A stretch of 64,000 nt of DNA from Tenrec ecaudatus (GCF_050624435.1 NC_134545.1:84765563-84829562); one strand, 5' to 3'. Shown: positions 39,406 through 51,914, counted from the first letter of the stretch. Notes: generated from the letters alone by a model not told the origin. A program made the numbers and translations.

Positions 39406-40716
39406 GTGAGAGTGGGCAGCCAGCGTCTGTGGCTTGCTCTCCATGGACTCTCCAGGGATGAGAGAAGGGGGGTGGCTGTGGCCTGTGGAGGACTGGGGAC
39501 AAGGCCCACAGCAAACAGATTCGTGCAAGGTGGCGGGGGTGGGCTGGGGGGCTGCCCAAGAAGCCAAAGTAGATGGGCAGGGCTTGGAGCCACGGCAGAG
39601 AATTTTTCATTTTGCAAAGAGGTTTTGGAGTACAGGTAGAACCAGGAGTGTTACATAGAACACGCTCAGCTGCCAAGTGCTGAGGGAGCATTGCGTAGCA
39701 GCAGGGAGCTCTTGTACAGAAAGTTGATGACACTGAGCAGTCAAAAAGTGTGACCCCAAAATAACACGAACATCAACCAAAGATGAATGTGATTGCATTC
39801 CAAGGGGAAGGAGGAGACGAACACTCTAAAGGGTCATTGTTTTCAGCTGATCTTTAACCCTCTCAGTAGGATGCAGACAAGTAGGAGGGGGAGCCACTTA
39901 AAGTGAAACCACTCAGGTGCTCGCCAGACCCGCAGGTTAGAGCTTTAACTAGCTGCAAGCACACACCTGCATATATTAGCATATATTAATTAAAAACCAT
40001 TCATTCCCAAGATGTGAAAATATAAACGGTTGCTAAAAAATAAAGAAAATCTCCTTTTACGAGCTGAATTTACATTTCTTGGAAGCAAAGATTAATTCCC
40101 CATTCAAAAACACATTCTGGTTCGCAAACCACTGGGTGAAACTGCTTCAAGTCCTTCAACAAAGACACAGAGCTCAACAGGTTATCTATTTTAACAACAC
40201 TGAAAAGCAGATAAAACTTTAAGAAAGGCAAAAGATCTGCGGAGGCAACCGAAAAAGGACAGTACAAAAAATTAAACCAGGAGAACTGAAAACCAAACCA
40301 GACATTTTCTGTATAAGCTGTTTAAAATTGTTATTTATTTTTACAATAAAAACAAAGGCACAAACACAAATAAATCTACCTCCCAAGGCTTAAAAACTTT
40401 TGCCAAGTGCCCTGGCAGATTAGATTCATATTCATTCAGTCTGTCCAAATCCCAGGTTTGTGGATAAAACCATTCCATGCTCTAAAAAAATACCACACAA
40501 AGGTCTTAAATTTATAAAACAAAAAATTTATGTCCTGATTAAAATTCATTTCGTTTTAGCCAACAATTTAAACCTGCAAATAGAAAGCCCAAAAGTAACT
40601 ATCAAAAGAAATGTTTTTCTGTTTGTCCAGATGTCCAGTCAGGTCTGTGACTGTGAGGCTAAGAGCCAGCAACCCAGTCACCAGGAGGGAGGAAAGAAAA
40701 AAGAAAAAAAAAGTAT

Positions 40717-40764
<48 letters not shown>
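40717..40764 (+). repeat. (TA)n(TG)n microsatellite
   Basis: About 7 TA units followed by about 14 TG units. Confidence 0.9.
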
Positions 40765-40765
<1 letters not shown>

Positions 40766-40884
40766 CAGAGTTGCAGGAGAAACATAAAGACATTTACACA
40801 CCGAGAGGACAATAATTAGACTAGCCAAGTTACACAAAGAGACAAACATCAATGGCTAGCCAAACCTGAGTACCAAGCTTGTTA

Positions 40885-41045
40885 AGTGACTAAACGACAA
40901 GGGTCAACCTAATAAGTCACCGAACTTGTCAATTCAACAAGCTAACAAATCAGTTGCCAATTCAAGGCACCAGACTTGTTGGCAATTCAACAAGATACCA
41001 AGCCAGTTGCCAATTCAGGACGCCAAACTTATTAAGTGACGGTCT
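40885..41045 (+). repeat. Imperfect tandem repeat, about 54-bp period
   Basis: Recurring AATTCAACAAG, CAGTTGCCAATTCA and CCAAACTT/CCAGACTTGTT pieces, each about 54 bp apart in two to three turns. Confidence 0.6.
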
Positions 41046-41621
41046 GAAAAGACCAGCCGCCAGCTCAACCAGTTACCAGACTCCTCAGCCAGTGTCCTGG
41101 TGAGAAGCGACCGGAAAGGGTTCAGCCCACGACCAGTCCCCTTCCCAAGCCAACCAGAAGACCGGTCCCACGGTTAGACCTACCTCCGGAGGAACAGAAA
41201 ACTCAGGCCGGATTTCAAAACTCCAGCGTCTCCAGGCAGCCACTCAACTGGGAAGGCCGGAGTCCGGGGCCCTGGTGAAACCAGGGGGCACCTTCCCTAG
41301 AGGTTCCACACTTCCAGGAGCAGCTGCTGGGCAGAGGCATCAAGGCACAGTGGCTTTCCCGGTCAGGGGACGAAAATGTTGCTGATTCGAATACATGACA
41401 GTCACTATAATGTCTTGATAATTTAGAAGAGTTTTTATTCGCTTATAACCAGACATGTAGAATCTAAATAGCAATTCTTTGATTGCGGTCCTGAGTCCAC
41501 ATTTCAGTCCATTAAATTTGCAAAACGCAAAATTAATGTTACTTAATGTTTAGGGTTAGGGAGCATTACAAGGTACAACATTGATTTTAACCTTCTAGGA
41601 ACTTCAAGAAGAGCAAGCATG

Positions 41622-43581
41622 TGACCCCAACCAGAGACAAACTGACCCCCTCCCTAGAAATAGGTGCGACAGAGAACACTGAACTTACAGGTTGGGGAGA
41701 AAGGTCAGCAGGCTACACCCACACGGAAGCAGACCAGGAAGGAAGAAGAGAAAGAGAGAGTCTGACAGGACCCCATGCTGGCACACCAGGACCAGAGGAT
41801 GACATTGCTTTGGGGGCGCTAATGGGGCACAGAGGGGACTGGACTGGGTAGCAACAGCTCGTGTCCTCTTACTAGAGCATGATTCAGCAGAGGACAATTC
41901 TGGGGGCACACGGTGGGGAGATAGTGCAATCTGAACCCCCCACAGTGGGGAAAACCAAGAAAGGAACATAACAGACCAGCAGCTGGAGCAAAGCAAAGCT
42001 ATGAAGCCCCCATGGAGCCCCCAAATAGGGGCTCCAAGCTGGGAGGGGCAGCTCCTGGACAGTCATGAAGGCCAGCAAACTGACCTGGTGTTTTTGTATA
42101 TTTCTTCTCTTTTTGTTTTTCTCTTTTCTCCCTTTTCTTTTGTCTTCTTGTTTCTTCTTTTCAATCTTTTTTAAAAATCAGTTTGGGTTATGTCTTAGTT
42201 GGTGTGCTTACCTATATAAGACAGGCATGGGAGGCGTACCTGAGGAGAAAGCAGTGGGACCAACAGTCCTGGGAAGACCTTGGGGGGTGAGGGCAGTGGG
42301 GGAGGGGTGGTGAGCAGGCAGTGCCATAGACAGGGGGACAGTTAGGGTATTAGAGTCAATAGCAAGGAGGAGAGAGGAATCGGGTGGGGGTGGAAGTCAG
42401 TGCAACAACAAACTCGCCAAGAGGTGGAACCAAAAGTCAGAAATAGGAGGAAAGTGAAGTGGGGCAGGGGGAAGGTAAAAGGAAACAGAGGAAGGACCTA
42501 GGAAGCAAAGCAATGGATAGAGGTATAAATATAGAGGTATACATATATAAATATATTAATCCACAAAAATAGAGGTATTGGCCTATGTACATGTATTTAT
42601 ACAGCAATACACTGAGGTAGTGGAAGGACTTCAGGCCTCTGCTCATACCTTTCCTCAATACAAGAACACTTTGTTCTAACAAATCAGCAGTCTGAGATGG
42701 TCACCCTCCCAACACAATCACTGAAGACAAAACGGGTGCATAAGCAAATATCGTGCAGAAGGTGGATGATGCCCGGCTATTAAAAAATATAGTGTCTGAG
42801 TCTTAAAGACTTGAAGTTACACAAGCCTCCATTCAGCAGAGGAGCAAGTAAGAAGCACACCATGGGTGCAATCATAAGGAGCCATAGAGACTGGGTAATA
42901 GGCATCAGAAAACACATAACAAACAAGAACATATTGTCGAGAATGGGGAGCATTGGAGCAGAGACCCAAAGCCCATCTATGGTTGGAACAATCCCCCCAC
43001 AGAGAGGCCACAGGAAAGGGATGAGTCAACCAGGGTGCAGTAAAGCATCAATGAAACACAAGATTCCTCTTGTTCCTTGAGGCTTCCTCAGCCCCCACTA
43101 CCATGACCCCAGTGCTGCTTCTCAATTCAGACTAGACCGGAACTTGTATGCAGGTATAGATAAGAGATGGCAGCTCATGACACAAAGAATCCAGGAACAG
43201 GAGTGGGAACAGAGATACCAGAAGGAAGGAGGAAGGGGGGAGAGGAAGGGAGAAAGGGGCACTGATCGTAATGACCGACACATCACCACACACCCCTCTC
43301 CAGGGGCAAGAACAACAGAAAACACGGGGGAAGGGAGACAGCGGTCAGTGTGAGAGATGAAAATAATCACAATTTATAATCTATCAAGGGGTCATGAGGG
43401 TCGGAGAGGCGGGAGAGGGGTAAGAGGCGCTGACACCAAGGGCTCAATAGAAAGTAAATGTCTAGAAAAGAATGATGGCAACATATATACAAATTCACTT
43501 GATGTAAGCAATGTATGAATTGTAACAAAAGTTGTAAGAGTCCCCAGTAATGATCTTTTAATAATACATACATACATACAT
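41622..43581 (+). mobile_element. L1 3' UTR inserted in second LTR
   Basis: Forward L1 with an (ATAC)n-like tail (43563-43581), flanked by AAGAGCAAGCATG (41609-41621) and AAGAGAAAGCGTG (43582-43594). The uninterrupted counterpart is near 39216-39232. Confidence 0.82.
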
Positions 43582-43697
43582 AAGAGAAAGCGTGCATTAA
43601 TTACAAGGTACATTCCTTATCGTTAAAAGAAACAGTACCAAAATTGACTCTAACAGCCTGGTTACCATAACAAGATTAACTGCACCATTCAGATTAC

Positions 43698-44084
43698 TGT
43701 TGACGGCCATTAAGACTCAGACTTGAAATGGCTGAGAAGTCTCATGACCTATGTGTCAGTGTTTGCTGATTTCTTCTGTGGCTTAACGTTTTGAACAGAC
43801 TGTCAAGGACAAGAAAGTATGCAAGGTCTGGGAAAATAGGTGGTTTAATTTTCTCAAGGATGCCTGGCTTGGCAGAAGATAGAGTTGCTATGTGTATCAA
43901 AGGTGCTTGCTTAACAATGAGATCATGAACCCTGGGTTGTTTCTGCATGGATATAAGGAGAATGAGGAATAAACGGGGGGCTTCAGTATTCACTGTTGCC
44001 CTCCCAATACTTTCTGTCTCTCTCTTTTTCCTTAATCCTCACTCCCCCTTTCAGGACTGTTCGACTCGTTGGCAGGCTCTGACA
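43698..44084 (+). mobile_element. Class II (ERVK-like) solo LTR
   Basis: 387 bp, starting TGTTGACGGCC and ending CTCTGACA, flanked by perfect 6-bp duplications GATTAC (43692-43697 and 44085-44090). It carries ATATAAGG and AATAAA about 15 bp apart. The first LTR of the host element has the empty site CATTCAGATTACAACATC. The 6-bp duplication and LTR form indicate a class II ERV, now a solo LTR. Confidence 0.85.
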
Positions 44085-44165
44085 GATTACAACATCAAAG
44101 GGAACAATATTGAATCAGAACAAACAATAGTTGAAGAAGAGTCAAAATTAATTGTAGTGTCCAGA

Positions 44166-45152
44166 ACCTGGGAACACGGAGTACATTCTAAAATTAATCA
44201 CCAGCAGCAACTTTCCCATAAGGGGAGGGAGAACGGGCCGGTCAACTAGCAGTCAGCTTTCTGAGATGGGAGGGAGGTACGGGCAAATTACTTAGCGGCT
44301 TACAAAAATGGAGTTTCTTTGGCTAGGCTGCCTCAGTGGGAGGCACCAATCTTGTAAGCTCTTCTGCCTAGCATAAGTGACCCCATCATGGTCCTGCTCT
44401 TGCTTCTGTAGCCCTATCTGTAACTGTGAAGTGCTGATCTGCTCCTTATCAGGCTTTCGTGACTGTTAGAACGGGATAAAAGGAAAGTGTAGCCAGAGCA
44501 CGGGTTTTCATTCACAGGCTTTCGTGGCATTAACGACCCGCCCCAGTGTTTAGAATGGAACGAGAGTCAAGGGGGCAGGGTGAGGGGGATTGAAAGACAG
44601 TGAAGAGAGAATGGCCCAAAGGAAGGAAGGAAGGGGAGAGCTGGAGAGAGAAGAGAGAGCCACAGGCTTGCAACCACACATAAGGTGGAGGGTCAGAGAG
44701 AGAGTGAACAAAGGAATCTTTGGGGACAGAAATAAATCACTATGTCTAAAGGGAGCCTGTGTTCTCCCCTCTCCTTCCCCCGCCCTCCCCGTTGGCTGTG
44801 GCACCAGCAGTGAAGCGAGGGGGAGGTTCTGTGAGATGTCTTGAGACTTGCCACGCCAAGGCGTCAGGTGCAGCTAGGTAGGGACAGAGGAGGCTTAGAG
44901 CAGCTGGCTGGGCTGAGAACCGCCCCTTCTCTCAGAGGGACCTTACAGGAACGGGGTCCTTGGCCCTGCTGTCTTCTTTGTAAATCCCCGAGGCTGAGGA
45001 AACCCTTACACCATCATGACCTCGTGCAAGGGTCTCCCTCATCTGGATGATGTGCCTCTGTCTTGCCTTTGTCCTGTTTGAGACATAATACATGTACTCT
45101 CTAAATGACATTTGAGACTGGGGGTCTCTTTTGTCCCCCAAACACCCAACAC
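44166..45152 (+). other. Intergenic: nothing recognised
   Basis: Contains short purine-rich runs (AAGGAAGGAAGG near 44620). No gene. Confidence 0.45.
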
Positions 45153-45383
45153 CAGGCGTCCTCAAACTATGGCCTGCGGGCAACATGCGGCCTGCAGAGG
45201 ACATTTATCCGGCCCGCCGGGTATTTTTGCCCCGTTTGTTTTTTTATTTCAAAATGATATATGTGCAGTGTGCATCGGAATTTGTTCATGGTTTTTTTTT
45301 TTTTAATCTATAGTCTGGCCCTCCAACGGTCTGAGGAACAGTGAACTAACTGGCCCCCTGGTTAAAAAGTTTGAGGACCTCTG
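45153..45383. mobile_element. Short hAT-type element
   Basis: 231 bp with terminal inverted repeats CAGGCGTCCTCAAACT and CAGAGGTCCTCAAACT, flanked by a perfect 8-bp duplication CCCAACAC (45145-45152 and 45384-45391). The interior is GGCCTGCGGG / CGGCCTGCAG-rich near one end with a T run near the other. Non-autonomous. Family unnamed by me, possibly one of the horizontally spread hATs. Confidence 0.85.
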
Positions 45384-45391
45384 CCCAACAC

Positions 45392-45679
45392 CATTCATTG
45401 AGATCCATCAATTCTTCTGTGGTGAGGGGAGTAATAAAATGCTTTCAAACACACTCTACCTGAGCACAGACAGACCCTGGAATTTGCAGGTACAGTCAGA
45501 ATTCTCTCCCTGGAGGCTGAGTTACGGCAGGCCTGTAAACAGAGCCAGGGCTCCCACTGTGGCCTTCCCCAAACCAAGCGGTTACTAGGGGGTTCCAGGC
45601 TGGCTGCTCTAAAGTGGACCCTCCTCCCACATGTAACCATGAGCTCTTTAGAAATTTAAATGAAAGGAGTTCACTGTCT
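45392..45679 (+). other. Intergenic: nothing recognised
   Basis: No supported feature. Confidence 0.4.
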
Positions 45680-46190
45680 TTTTTATTAAATCATAAGGTA
45701 ATGGTCTTGCTATTAAGCACAAAAGACCACTTTACATTACCATAGAGCGCCTTGGCTTCTGCAGCTTAGGCCAGGCTTTAGTTGATCAATATTTGCTTCT
45801 GGGCCTTGACGGTCAATGTTCCATTCCAGTGATTGATGCAGTGCGCCACGATTTAAACCCATTTCCTGTTCTGGTTTTGCTTCATTGACCATCACTCGGT
45901 CAGTCGGAATCTGCTTGAACTTGTTTTTCATTCTCCAGTTTCAAATTACTATCCAGTAAATGGATAATGGGGACCAATTCCATCTGAGGAATATTTAAGG
46001 GCTCCCAAATTTGTTCCTGACGGTGTAGATCATATTGCATTTCATATCACGTCACTTGAATTTCGATCACCCCATGATTTTGTATTGAGATTTGAACGTA
46101 GAGATACGACAGTATTCCATTCCATCCACTTGTTAACAGTGAAATCTAACGTGATGGTAGTGTTCCATTTCAGTCCCTCTTTCAAGACTT
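45680..46190 (-). pseudogene. Unassigned mRNA-like fragment with poly(A) signal
   Basis: On the - strand this has open stretches in two frames (for example EQIWEPLNIPQMELVPIIHL, then after a frameshift FKQIPTDRVMVNEAKPEQEM and SLEWNIDRQ). A TAA stop follows near 45737, and an AATAAA about 50 bp further on. This looks like the 3' end of a processed mRNA. I do not recognise the gene. It abuts the RFFL-like piece, so the two may be parts of one insertion. Confidence 0.35.
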
Positions 46191-46214
46191 AGCGATACAA
46201 AGGAGCTCTTCCTG

Positions 46215-46565
46215 CAGACAGGCCGTGGCTCCAACCCGCTGGCAGAGCAGGCTCAGGTGAGGCCCGGCCCCGTCTAGGCTCGAACACGTTGTGCAGAAAT
46301 TCCTCTGACAATGGAAACAGGTCTGCTTCCGGGCTGTGTGTGCAAAGTGGGGCCCACAGCCCGGCAGGCAGCTGGCTTCAGAGCCGCTTCGGGAAGGAGC
46401 GGTGCCCAGGGTTGGAATGGGCTGGCGCGCTGGCACCCAGCGGTACTGGTGCATCTTTCCAACTGTCCATCCAGGCAGGCAAGTTGCAGCAGGTTGGCCA
46501 CATAGTAAAATCTGCCACGGATGTCCCCATGCCGGGCCCGTACCTGGGAGTCAAGGGGAGAAGAT
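46215..46565 (-). pseudogene. RFFL: RFFL-like pseudogene fragment (5' part)
   Basis: A - strand ATG at 46503 opens MWPTCCNL, like the start of rififylin (RFFL, a RING ubiquitin ligase with an N-terminal FYVE-like zinc finger). After a frame change the downstream part reads HFAHTARKQTCFHCQRNFC, then LLCQRVGATACLQEEL, matching the FYVE-like finger. Similarity ends abruptly at EEL near 46215, followed by unrelated sequence and a stop. Upstream sequence to about 46565 looks like 5' UTR. The loss of the 3' part and lack of a poly(A) tract are odd for a retrocopy, so a copied exon is possible. The identification is from memory of the family. Confidence 0.6.
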
Positions 46566-46732
46566 CCTGGCCACCGAGGCCTCAAGCTGGCAGGCTCCGG
46601 CTCTGCCGCAGCAGTGTCTCAGGAGCACAGGGGCACAGGGTGTGGTGGGGGTGTGATGGGGGTGGGGTGGCTGGCCACATCCCCATGGGCGGCCCTCATG
46701 GATAAGTGATTTTTAATATGTAAGGCCTTATG

Positions 46733-47140
46733 TGGAAGAGCCCTGGAGGCATAGTGGTTACACTTTCAGCTGCTAACAACCAGGTCAGCAGTTCAAAAAC
46801 ACCAGCCCATCTGCAGGAGAAAGACGAGGCTTTCTAGTCCCTTAAAAAGTTACAGTCTCAGAAAACCACTGGGGGGCCATTCTACCCTGTCCTGTAGGGC
46901 TGCCACGAGTCAGAATAGACTGGATGGCAGTCTGCTGTGCTATTGTGTTGGGGACCTAAAGTGTTCAAGGGATCCTTGTTGGTGTAGTTGTTTTGCGTTG
47001 GATTACGATCCACATGGTCAGCAGTTAGAAACCACTACCGGGGGAAAAACTGGGCTTTCTACTCCCTTAAACAATTATAGTCTGAGAAACCCACAGGGGG
47101 TCGCCTTGAGTCAGCATTGACTCACTGACAGTGAGATGTG
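46733..47140 (+). mobile_element. Two AfroSINEs (right-arm partners)
   Basis: Forward SINEs at 46733-46945 (AGAGCCCTGGAGGCATAGTG) and about 46965-47140, inverted counterparts of 26240-26660. Confidence 0.8.
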
Positions 47141-47668
47141 TTAAAAGACTTCTCTACTGACCTTTGGGAGTATAGTAGCATTTTCAGACAGGGTTGACAT
47201 CTTTTAGGCCTCTTTTATGTTCAGAAAAAGGCAAAAGGTCAAATCCAAGCTCTTACTCACTACACAAGCCGGACGGCTTCCCCTGTGTGCACACAGGCTA
47301 GTGTTCTATCCATAGGGACTTCCCGGGGCAGTGCTCCCTCCAATGGTCCTGGGAGGAGAGAGGCACGGCAGACTGGGCTCAAGTGGAGGCACATGTCCCA
47401 TCCTTCCCTGTCCCTGTCTGTCTGTGTGTTGCTTGGCTCAGATTTCAGGTTCCAAGAGACTTATTCACCCAAATCGTTGCTCATTTGACATTGACACATT
47501 TGATATGAGCGGAGCAAGGAGCCTTGGAAGCCCTGGGCCAGCCTCCTGGATTCTACAAAGACAGAGAAGGACCCGCAGAGGGAAGGGGTTGTACCAGGGT
47601 CAATGGTCACAGTGAAAGCTTTCAAGCTCAGACTCTGTAACGCTGCCCTGTGCTCTTCCTGTGACTCA

Positions 47669-47983
<315 letters not shown>

Positions 47984-48124
47984 TCAGGGGTCTGTTCCCT
48001 GGAGACCCAGAAAGGCTTTGCCCCGCCCCCAGAAAGGGGCCTGGAGAAGGGTCCCAAAGGCAGTTCCTAACCAGCACGCTGCCGTGCTGCTGAGGGAATC
48101 TTCACTGTCCAGCTGGCTGCTAAC

Positions 48125-48320
48125 AGGAGCCGTGGTGGTGCAGTGGTTACATGCTAGGCTGCTACCCACAGGGCCAGCAGTTCGAAATCACCAGCCGCTC
48201 CGCGGGAGAAAGGTGGGGCTTTCTCCTCCTGTGAAGAGCTACAGGCTCAGGAATTCCCAGGGGCGGTCCGACCCTGCTCTAACGGGCCATTTTCAGGGGG
48301 CACCGACTCAATGGCAGTGA
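48125..48320 (+). mobile_element. AfroSINE (right-arm partner)
   Basis: Forward SINE starting GGAGCCGTGGTGGTGCAGTG, the cleanest tRNA-like head in the window. Partner of 25050-25247. Confidence 0.85.
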
Positions 48321-49046
48321 GTTTGGCTGTTTCTGGTTTGAGCATTTTTTGGTTTTAATAGGTTTGTTCTCGTGTACAGGTGAGCACCCAAGCGGGAGAG
48401 CTCTTGGCTTGTCCCCCAATTCTTGGCCAAGCCCCTGCAGAGAGACCATGTTGAACGCTCACTCTGGTGGAGTCCTCTCTCTGTCAGCGTACACTCTCTC
48501 CTACGTATTTCAGAGGGCTGGAAGGTCCTGTCATTTTTACGCACGACACACACTGGCTTCTGAGGGTCTGAGCTCTGAGAGTAATGTTGGAGAAAATCGA
48601 ACGAACATAAATTCGAAAAGCTTTGGATTTCAAGGGCGATTGGCGCCAGAAATCGTGCTTGGGGAGCCAGATCCCTTGTCAAGGTGTGAAAACATGGGCC
48701 CGCAAGGTAAAATAACATGTTAAGAGCCACTGTCAGGTAGCGGCAGGCAGAAAATGAGAAGTGTCCTCATCTAATTCGGGCTCCTTCTCTGGCTTTGTGT
48801 CTCAAAATGAGGCATGGAATTCAGAAGACCCCTCCATTTGTAAGCTTCATTCAAAGTGTTGTGTGCTCAAGAGACTGCTTCATCTCATCAACGCCATCAG
48901 ATGGGATTCTGATCTATAAAAGTAAACCCACAACGAACGGCCCATTGCTTGGTGTTCTACAGGCAGCAGATACCGGCCAGTGTCTCCCTCTCCTCCTCCA
49001 GGGCCCTGTCCCCATCTTTCCATGGCTCTTAGGGAGTTCGATGTAC

Positions 49047-49188
49047 CTTCCACTGCTGGGTGTTTCATTAGCAGCAGGAGCCCGAATCTCAGGGTGCTAC
49101 TCGTTGTCTCTGTTCCCGCCACAAACAAATTAGATCCACAAGCTGCCAAGTTCCTCAAGTTAAATTCAGATGCCGGATTGTCTTTCTC
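49047..49188 (-). pseudogene. Duplicated P450 exon 6'
   Basis: 142 bp, splice sites intact. The translation is identical to exon 6 and includes the AGTETTS motif. Orphan exon of the inverted block. Confidence 0.87.
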
Positions 49189-49586
49189 CTGAAAGTGGAA
49201 GAGTTCGTGGCCACATGAGTTCAAGAGACTGTGACTCCTTTACTTTGGACATGTCGTTGGGAAAGACCAATGCTGAGAAAGGACAGGCACGTCTGGTCAA
49301 GCAGGGGCTCAGCTAAGAGGGCAGAGATGAATTGACTCAACAGCCACAGGCACGGCTTCCCAAGCCTCGTGGTGATGGCCCAGAACCAGGCAATGCATTC
49401 TGTCAGACATCAGGCTGGCACGAGTCAGCGCCAACGTGGCCGTAACATTATTCATGAGGGCAGTGTCTGCTGTCGCTATGAGATACCAAAATATCCATCA
49501 TTACCTACACGGTGTAACTATGCCCGCGTGCTGTACTTACACGGAATGACGGGTACGGTGCCTGGGCACGACAGCGCCGGGGGTAC

Positions 49587-49763
49587 CTGCTCCATCTTGT
49601 TCAGGAAACAATCAATGTAGTCCCGAGGGTTGTTCGGATCCAGAGACTCCTGATGCTCCTTGACTTTCTCCAGGACGAAATCCCTCATGTCCTGAGTTCT
49701 TTTTATGAATGCTCTGTGCTCTCCAGGAAGATGTTTTATGAGTCTTGGCCAGAGATTATACAA
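49587..49763 (-). pseudogene. Duplicated P450 exon 5'
   Basis: 177 bp with intact splice sites and open frame. The translation equals exon 5 except one Ile-to-Val replacement (RDFVLEK). It lacks the long TG run that precedes exon 5 in the left arm. Called a pseudogene exon only because it belongs to a partial, frameshifted block without exons 1-3, 8 or 9 in the same orientation. Confidence 0.85.
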
Positions 49764-50266
49764 CTGAAAATGGGGAGAAACAAAGGGGATATGTGTGTAC
49801 ACACACACACAGAGGAAATACCGTTTGTGAAAGGAGACCAGCTTATGGAATGGAACGCCTAACCCTCTGAGCTATCTGATCATGAAGCATCCTTCCCCGC
49901 CTTTCATAAAGAAGAGGGAGTTCTGAGCCTCCCATTCAAGGAGCCGCCCTTCCCCATCTGCTGGCTCAGTTCAACTGTGCCTGACCACTGCGGACAATAG
50001 GAGGTTAGGGACCTTACAAGAAACTTGAGAGCAGAATGTTCTGCCTTCTTTTGTCTGAGTAAACCCATTGTGGGAAGCAGAGGGCAACGTGGCCTCGATG
50101 CTGGGCTAAGTGATCTGCAGTCCTCCATCCTGCCAAGATTGAGGGAAGGTGGCCTGCCCACGTTGGCACTTGCTCCCTGGAGTGGGTCAGCAGCTCCTCC
50201 CCCTCCTCCTGAAGGCATTCTGAGTCAGGAAGAGAACCCCAAGTGCAGAGACAGTCTCAGCCTCAC

Positions 50267-50526
<260 letters not shown>

Positions 50527-51414
50527 TCAGGGCGACGTACGATCACCCTGTTCCTAAGACTGACCGCAGTGCTCCAGGAACACGACGTGATGAGAAACAG
50601 TACCGGTTGCTGTCAAGTCGGTTCCGACTCACAGCGACTCCACGGGTGTCCGAGTAGGACTCTGATACATAGGGATTTTAATGGCTGACTTTAGGGAGAG
50701 GTTACCAGGCCTTTAGGCTGAGCACATTAACCATCTACACCAGCTAGGCCTCTCCAGTCTAATAAGAGCAACCGTCATATACATGCTGCATATTCTGTAC
50801 AAGCAAAGCCACCAGCCTGCACCAGGGGAGAAAAATGGGGCTTTCTACTCTCGGAAAAACAGTGACAGTCTGCGACACCCACAGGGGCAGCTCTTCCCTG
50901 TCCTACGGAGGCGCTATGAGTGGTATGGAGGTGAAGGCGGGCAGCTTTGGAGGATTATGGATATGTTTTCTATCACTCATTCCTACTTCTGATGTCTGAC
51001 TTGTAGCCGCATTTGTTAGGATGAGGAAAATGTCCTAGTGGAGCTAAGTTCCGTGTCTGTATGTCTGGACTCTTAGTGCTCAGGGCGCCCTGGGACACAG
51101 TGTTTAAAGCAGGAGGCTGCTAACCAAGAGGTGGGTAGTAAAGACACCCCCCAGCATCTCCATTAGAGGGAGCTGTGCAGTCTGCTTCCATCAAGAGTGA
51201 CCGTCATGGAGAAGCTGTGGAACAGTGATGCTCTGTCCCTCAAGGTGGCTGTGCGGTGGAATGGCCTCTCCGAGGGTGTGGCTGGGTCTGGTTGGGTAAG
51301 AGCCCCTGTTGGGACATCAGCCAAGACACAAGGAAGCCAGGGTCCTGACTCACTATCCGCCCCACTCCTTTCTCTGCACTAACTCATCAGAGCAGATGCT
51401 GGGCTGGGACCCTC

Positions 51415-51560
51415 AGTGATGCCGCCGATTCTGACTCGGCCAGCATAGAACCGTGCCTGCGGGTCTCCAAGACTGCGGATCTTTCCTGTAATGGAAAGAG
51501 TCGGCTTTCTCCTGAGGAGCAGCTGGTAGTTTCAAACTGGTGACCTTGCTGCTTAGCACC
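51415..51560 (-). mobile_element. AfroSINE fragment (right-arm partner)
   Basis: Reverse fragment matching 21745-21900. Confidence 0.6.
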
Positions 51561-51914
51561 TGTGGTATATATATGTAATCGTTTGTCAGTTGGAGGATTA
51601 AGAGTGTAGTGGTGGAGTCTAGTTTGTCAATCAGATCCTAACCAAGGAGGCTTCTGTGTGGGGGATGGCCTTCTCCTGAGTATTTTGGGAAGTCTGGTAC
51701 TTCCTCCTGAGAGACAGGAAAGACTCTCTCTGGTCACACCCTGGGAGACATAGCAGCTCACAAGACACATAGACCCAGCATGGTGCAGCCCTGGGAATGG
51801 GAGCAGCCAAGCAGAGACCCCTGCCAGCACTGAGATGTCTCCAGTGCCACTGGATCCAAAGGCTTTCTACCCACCCTTAACACTCTCATACTTCAACTTT
51901 CTCTCCTTTTTATT

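Larger units (their letters stand above)
39406..41376 (+). mobile_element. LTR element internal region (no coding)
   Basis: No gag, pol or env similarity in any frame. Contains a TA/TG microsatellite (40717-40764) and an imperfect tandem array (40860-41050). Confidence 0.55.
38945..44165 (+). mobile_element. Non-coding LTR element with nested insertions
   Basis: Two direct repeats of about 460 bp start TGTTGCCGATTTGAG (38945) and TGTTGCTGATTCGAA (41377) and share ATGTCTTGATAAT, GAGTCCATATTTCAGTCC-like text and AATTGACTCTAACAGCCTGG through to TTGTAGTGTCCAGA. They flank about 1.97 kb without coding. The second repeat is split by an L1 (41622-43581) and a solo LTR (43698-44084). This layout fits a non-autonomous LTR retrotransposon; the family is unknown to me. 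GGGGACGAAAA just before the second repeat may be the polypurine tract, and TGGTGAGAGTGGG after the first may be a primer site. Confidence 0.7.

Noticed and set aside
46289-46705. 138-codon + strand frame
   Set aside because: Antisense shadow of the RFFL-like fragment, with no homology of its own.
48125-48200. tRNA gene
   Set aside because: The tRNA-like sequence is the head of an AfroSINE, followed by the SINE body and RTE-like tail.
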